Part shown: one piece after another, positions 62,246 through 64,000 of the stretch
How positions within the stretch are numbered: position 1 is the first letter of the stretch
How the letters are laid out: every line of letters begins with the position of its first letter
Source: Numida meleagris
Lineage: Eukaryota > Chordata > Aves > Galliformes > Numididae
NCBI RefSeq assembly: GCF_002078875.1
Contig: NC_034414.1
Location: 28,073,638-28,137,637 of the forward strand
Reading direction: 5' to 3'
DNA: 64,000 nt
Position numbers and translations under genes: made by a program
Notes under the pieces: generated by a model
Databases searched by the model: none
What the model was told of the DNA's origin: nothing
Seen by the model: the letters and a program-made list of their open reading frames with translations, nothing else

Positions 62246-64000
62246 GCTTTTGGTTAGCTGTTATAACAGACTTGTAAAACTCCTCTTCAGGGGAATGGAG
62301 CATTTGAGCACAGATTAACAGCAGATTCTGATTTCAGACTGTTCAGTGACACCTGTATGTAAAAGCTTTGGGAACTCACAGAAGTGTGGTTATTCTCTCT
62401 GCAAGGGATTCATCAAATGCAATCTAAATGTCCTTTTGGACACTTTATCTACTCATGTAAATCTTCCCTCAACATGTAGTTTTTTCAGTCTTTTATGTTG
62501 AGGTCCAATCTTTCTCTCAGGAAGAGGAATCTACCTTGATTTTTGAAGAGTTTGACAGGCAGTTCATAAAGCATTAAGTATGATGTCTTCACCATGTTTT
62601 CTGCAGGCTTTCTCCTGACAGAGTTGTGAAGACCATCAGGTGTGGTGTCTTGCCTGGAACAAGGCTGGAGCTGTGTGTTTGTGTGTTTCCCTGTGCAGAA
62701 TCATACATACCTTTGCTTCTTAATAAATGCGTTAGCAAATTAAAATAACCACGAGAGGACCAAGTGGAGCAGTACAAGACAAGGCAAACATATATGCTCT
62801 AAGGAAATTATTTTATAAACCTAGAATATGGGGGTATTGAACTTTGCTAGAACTAGAGAAGAAGGAACATTTCATTGTTTTGACATTCTTTTCTACTTAG
62901 AAGTTAAAAAGACATTCTCAGGCAAATAAGATATAAAATAGAACAAATAAGGAGCAACTCAAACTACCTAGCTTGCTAAGCATCTTTTCAACTCCTAAAT
63001 TCATGTTCTGGTGCAGCTCTGCTGACAGCAGCAAGATTGATTGCTCAGAGTGCAGTACGTGCAGTGACAACCTTCCCTGAGCTGGGGTTCTTACTAACAC
63101 TAGCACCACGGCTTCTGCTAAGGTACTAGCTGGGCCACTGGAATTGCTTCCTTACATTTTCTGGTATAGACCCATCTCATGTGGATTCTTCAGATTCATT
63201 ATGTCTATTCCAGAGGATAAGTGTCTTCCTTTCCCAGCCTTGACTGAAGTTGCCTTTATTTTGCAGATGGAGAGAAATGAGTAACTCCCAGTCTTGCAAC
63301 ACTGGCTCATATTGTGGACAGATACTCTCCCTGAAATAAGCGCATGGTTTTCTAGGAACAGCACGTAGGAAAAGTTACCTCTTCCTCTACTGGAAGAAGA
63401 AAAGATATTTCTCTTTCATGAAGCCCTTATGTGTATCACTTTCCTTGATGGCCAAAACATGTACTGAAATATCCCATGTATTTTTAGGAAATTGATACAA
63501 GGGGTATTTGGGGGTCAGTAATCTTATTTTAACTGTTTTGGAATGCGGTTGCAGTTAATTCTGTGGAGAACACTTTTTATGTTGTGATTTAGAACCCAGT
63601 TTTGGCTTTTGATATTTCTTCATGGGTTGCAGTGTTCCCTTACTTCACTTTCACATGCACTGTATTTCCTATAGTTTCCAAGGTCATATTTGTAACTGCC
63701 TTTGAAATGACATCTCTGGAAAGTGATGGAATTATCTCAGCATCTCTGAACAAAAATGACATGCAGTTGGAAAGCATTTTAACTTGCCCCTTCTCTTCAG
63801 GATACACATGAAGCGATAGCCCTGATTAGACTGAATATTTAGTGATCTTCCACTTAAAAAAATCCCACTTTTTTTTTTTTCCCTCTGTCACTTGTTTTTT
63901 TCCCTCCCCAGTAACATTTGGCAGGTACAGAAGCTGTCCTCTTCATAAAATGAGTAGAGCTGCCTCAGGAATTTCTCTTTATTGCCATGCATTTGGATGA

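Larger units (their letters stand above)
61269..64000 (+). other. COX16 3' UTR and downstream DNA
   Basis: After the stop codon there is no further recognisable coding exon to the end of the window. The 3' UTR probably ends near one of the poly(A) signals at 61499, 62240 or 62722. The remaining AT-rich sequence holds only short chance ORFs. I recognise no mobile element or RNA gene. Confidence 0.65.

Noticed and set aside
1..64000. CRISPR array, operon structure or phage-like modules
   Set aside because: There are no regularly spaced repeats. Spliced genes, CpG island, CR1 and mariner elements show this is vertebrate nuclear DNA.

Overview
The window looks like avian nuclear DNA, most likely from a galliform such as chicken. 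The reasons are several CR1 LINE 3' ends with the typical ATTCTATGATT-type tails, a mariner end that resembles the chicken Galluhop element, long AT-rich introns with small phase-matched exons, and one CpG island promoter. Two protein-coding genes can be supported, both on the + strand. Almost all the long open reading frames in the window are chance ORFs in introns or UTRs.

Region 1 (1-19,556) carries the last four coding exons of a DESI2-like PPPDE-family isopeptidase gene. The exons are 18-90, 1363-1456, 2497-2638 and 19314-19556. The first coding exon, with about 14 residues, lies upstream of the window. Both catalytic residues are present: His in exon 18-90 and Cys in exon 2497-2638. The last intron is 16.7 kb. 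It contains a CR1 3' end and a nearly full-length but decayed hAT (Charlie-type, GTF2IRD2/ZBED-like) DNA transposon on the opposite strand. This element has recognisable terminal inverted repeats and an imperfect 8-bp target duplication.

Region 2 (19,557-24,045) is the DESI2-like 3' UTR plus intergenic DNA. It has candidate poly(A) signals and ends in a CpG island at about 23,850-24,330.

Region 3 (24,046-about 62,260) is the whole COX16 gene, encoding a cytochrome c oxidase assembly factor of the mitochondrial inner membrane. Four coding exons (24046-24126, 32427-32504, 48869-48931, 61152-61268) give a 112-residue protein, and every intron is phase 0. The introns hold CR1 fragments, a Galluhop-like mariner fragment, an (ATTT)n microsatellite, poly-A/T tracts and a perfect NRF1-type palindrome. 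Exon 61152-61268 is followed by candidate poly(A) signals.

Region 4 (about 62,260-64,000) shows no recognisable gene.

The two genes are head to tail, about 4.5 kb apart between stop and start codons, and have no obvious functional link. I found no convincing undescribed system. The points most worth checking are the identity of the DESI2-like paralogue, the hAT relic, the in-frame upstream ATG of COX16, the CR1 tail 46 bp from a COX16 exon, and the intronic NRF1 palindrome.
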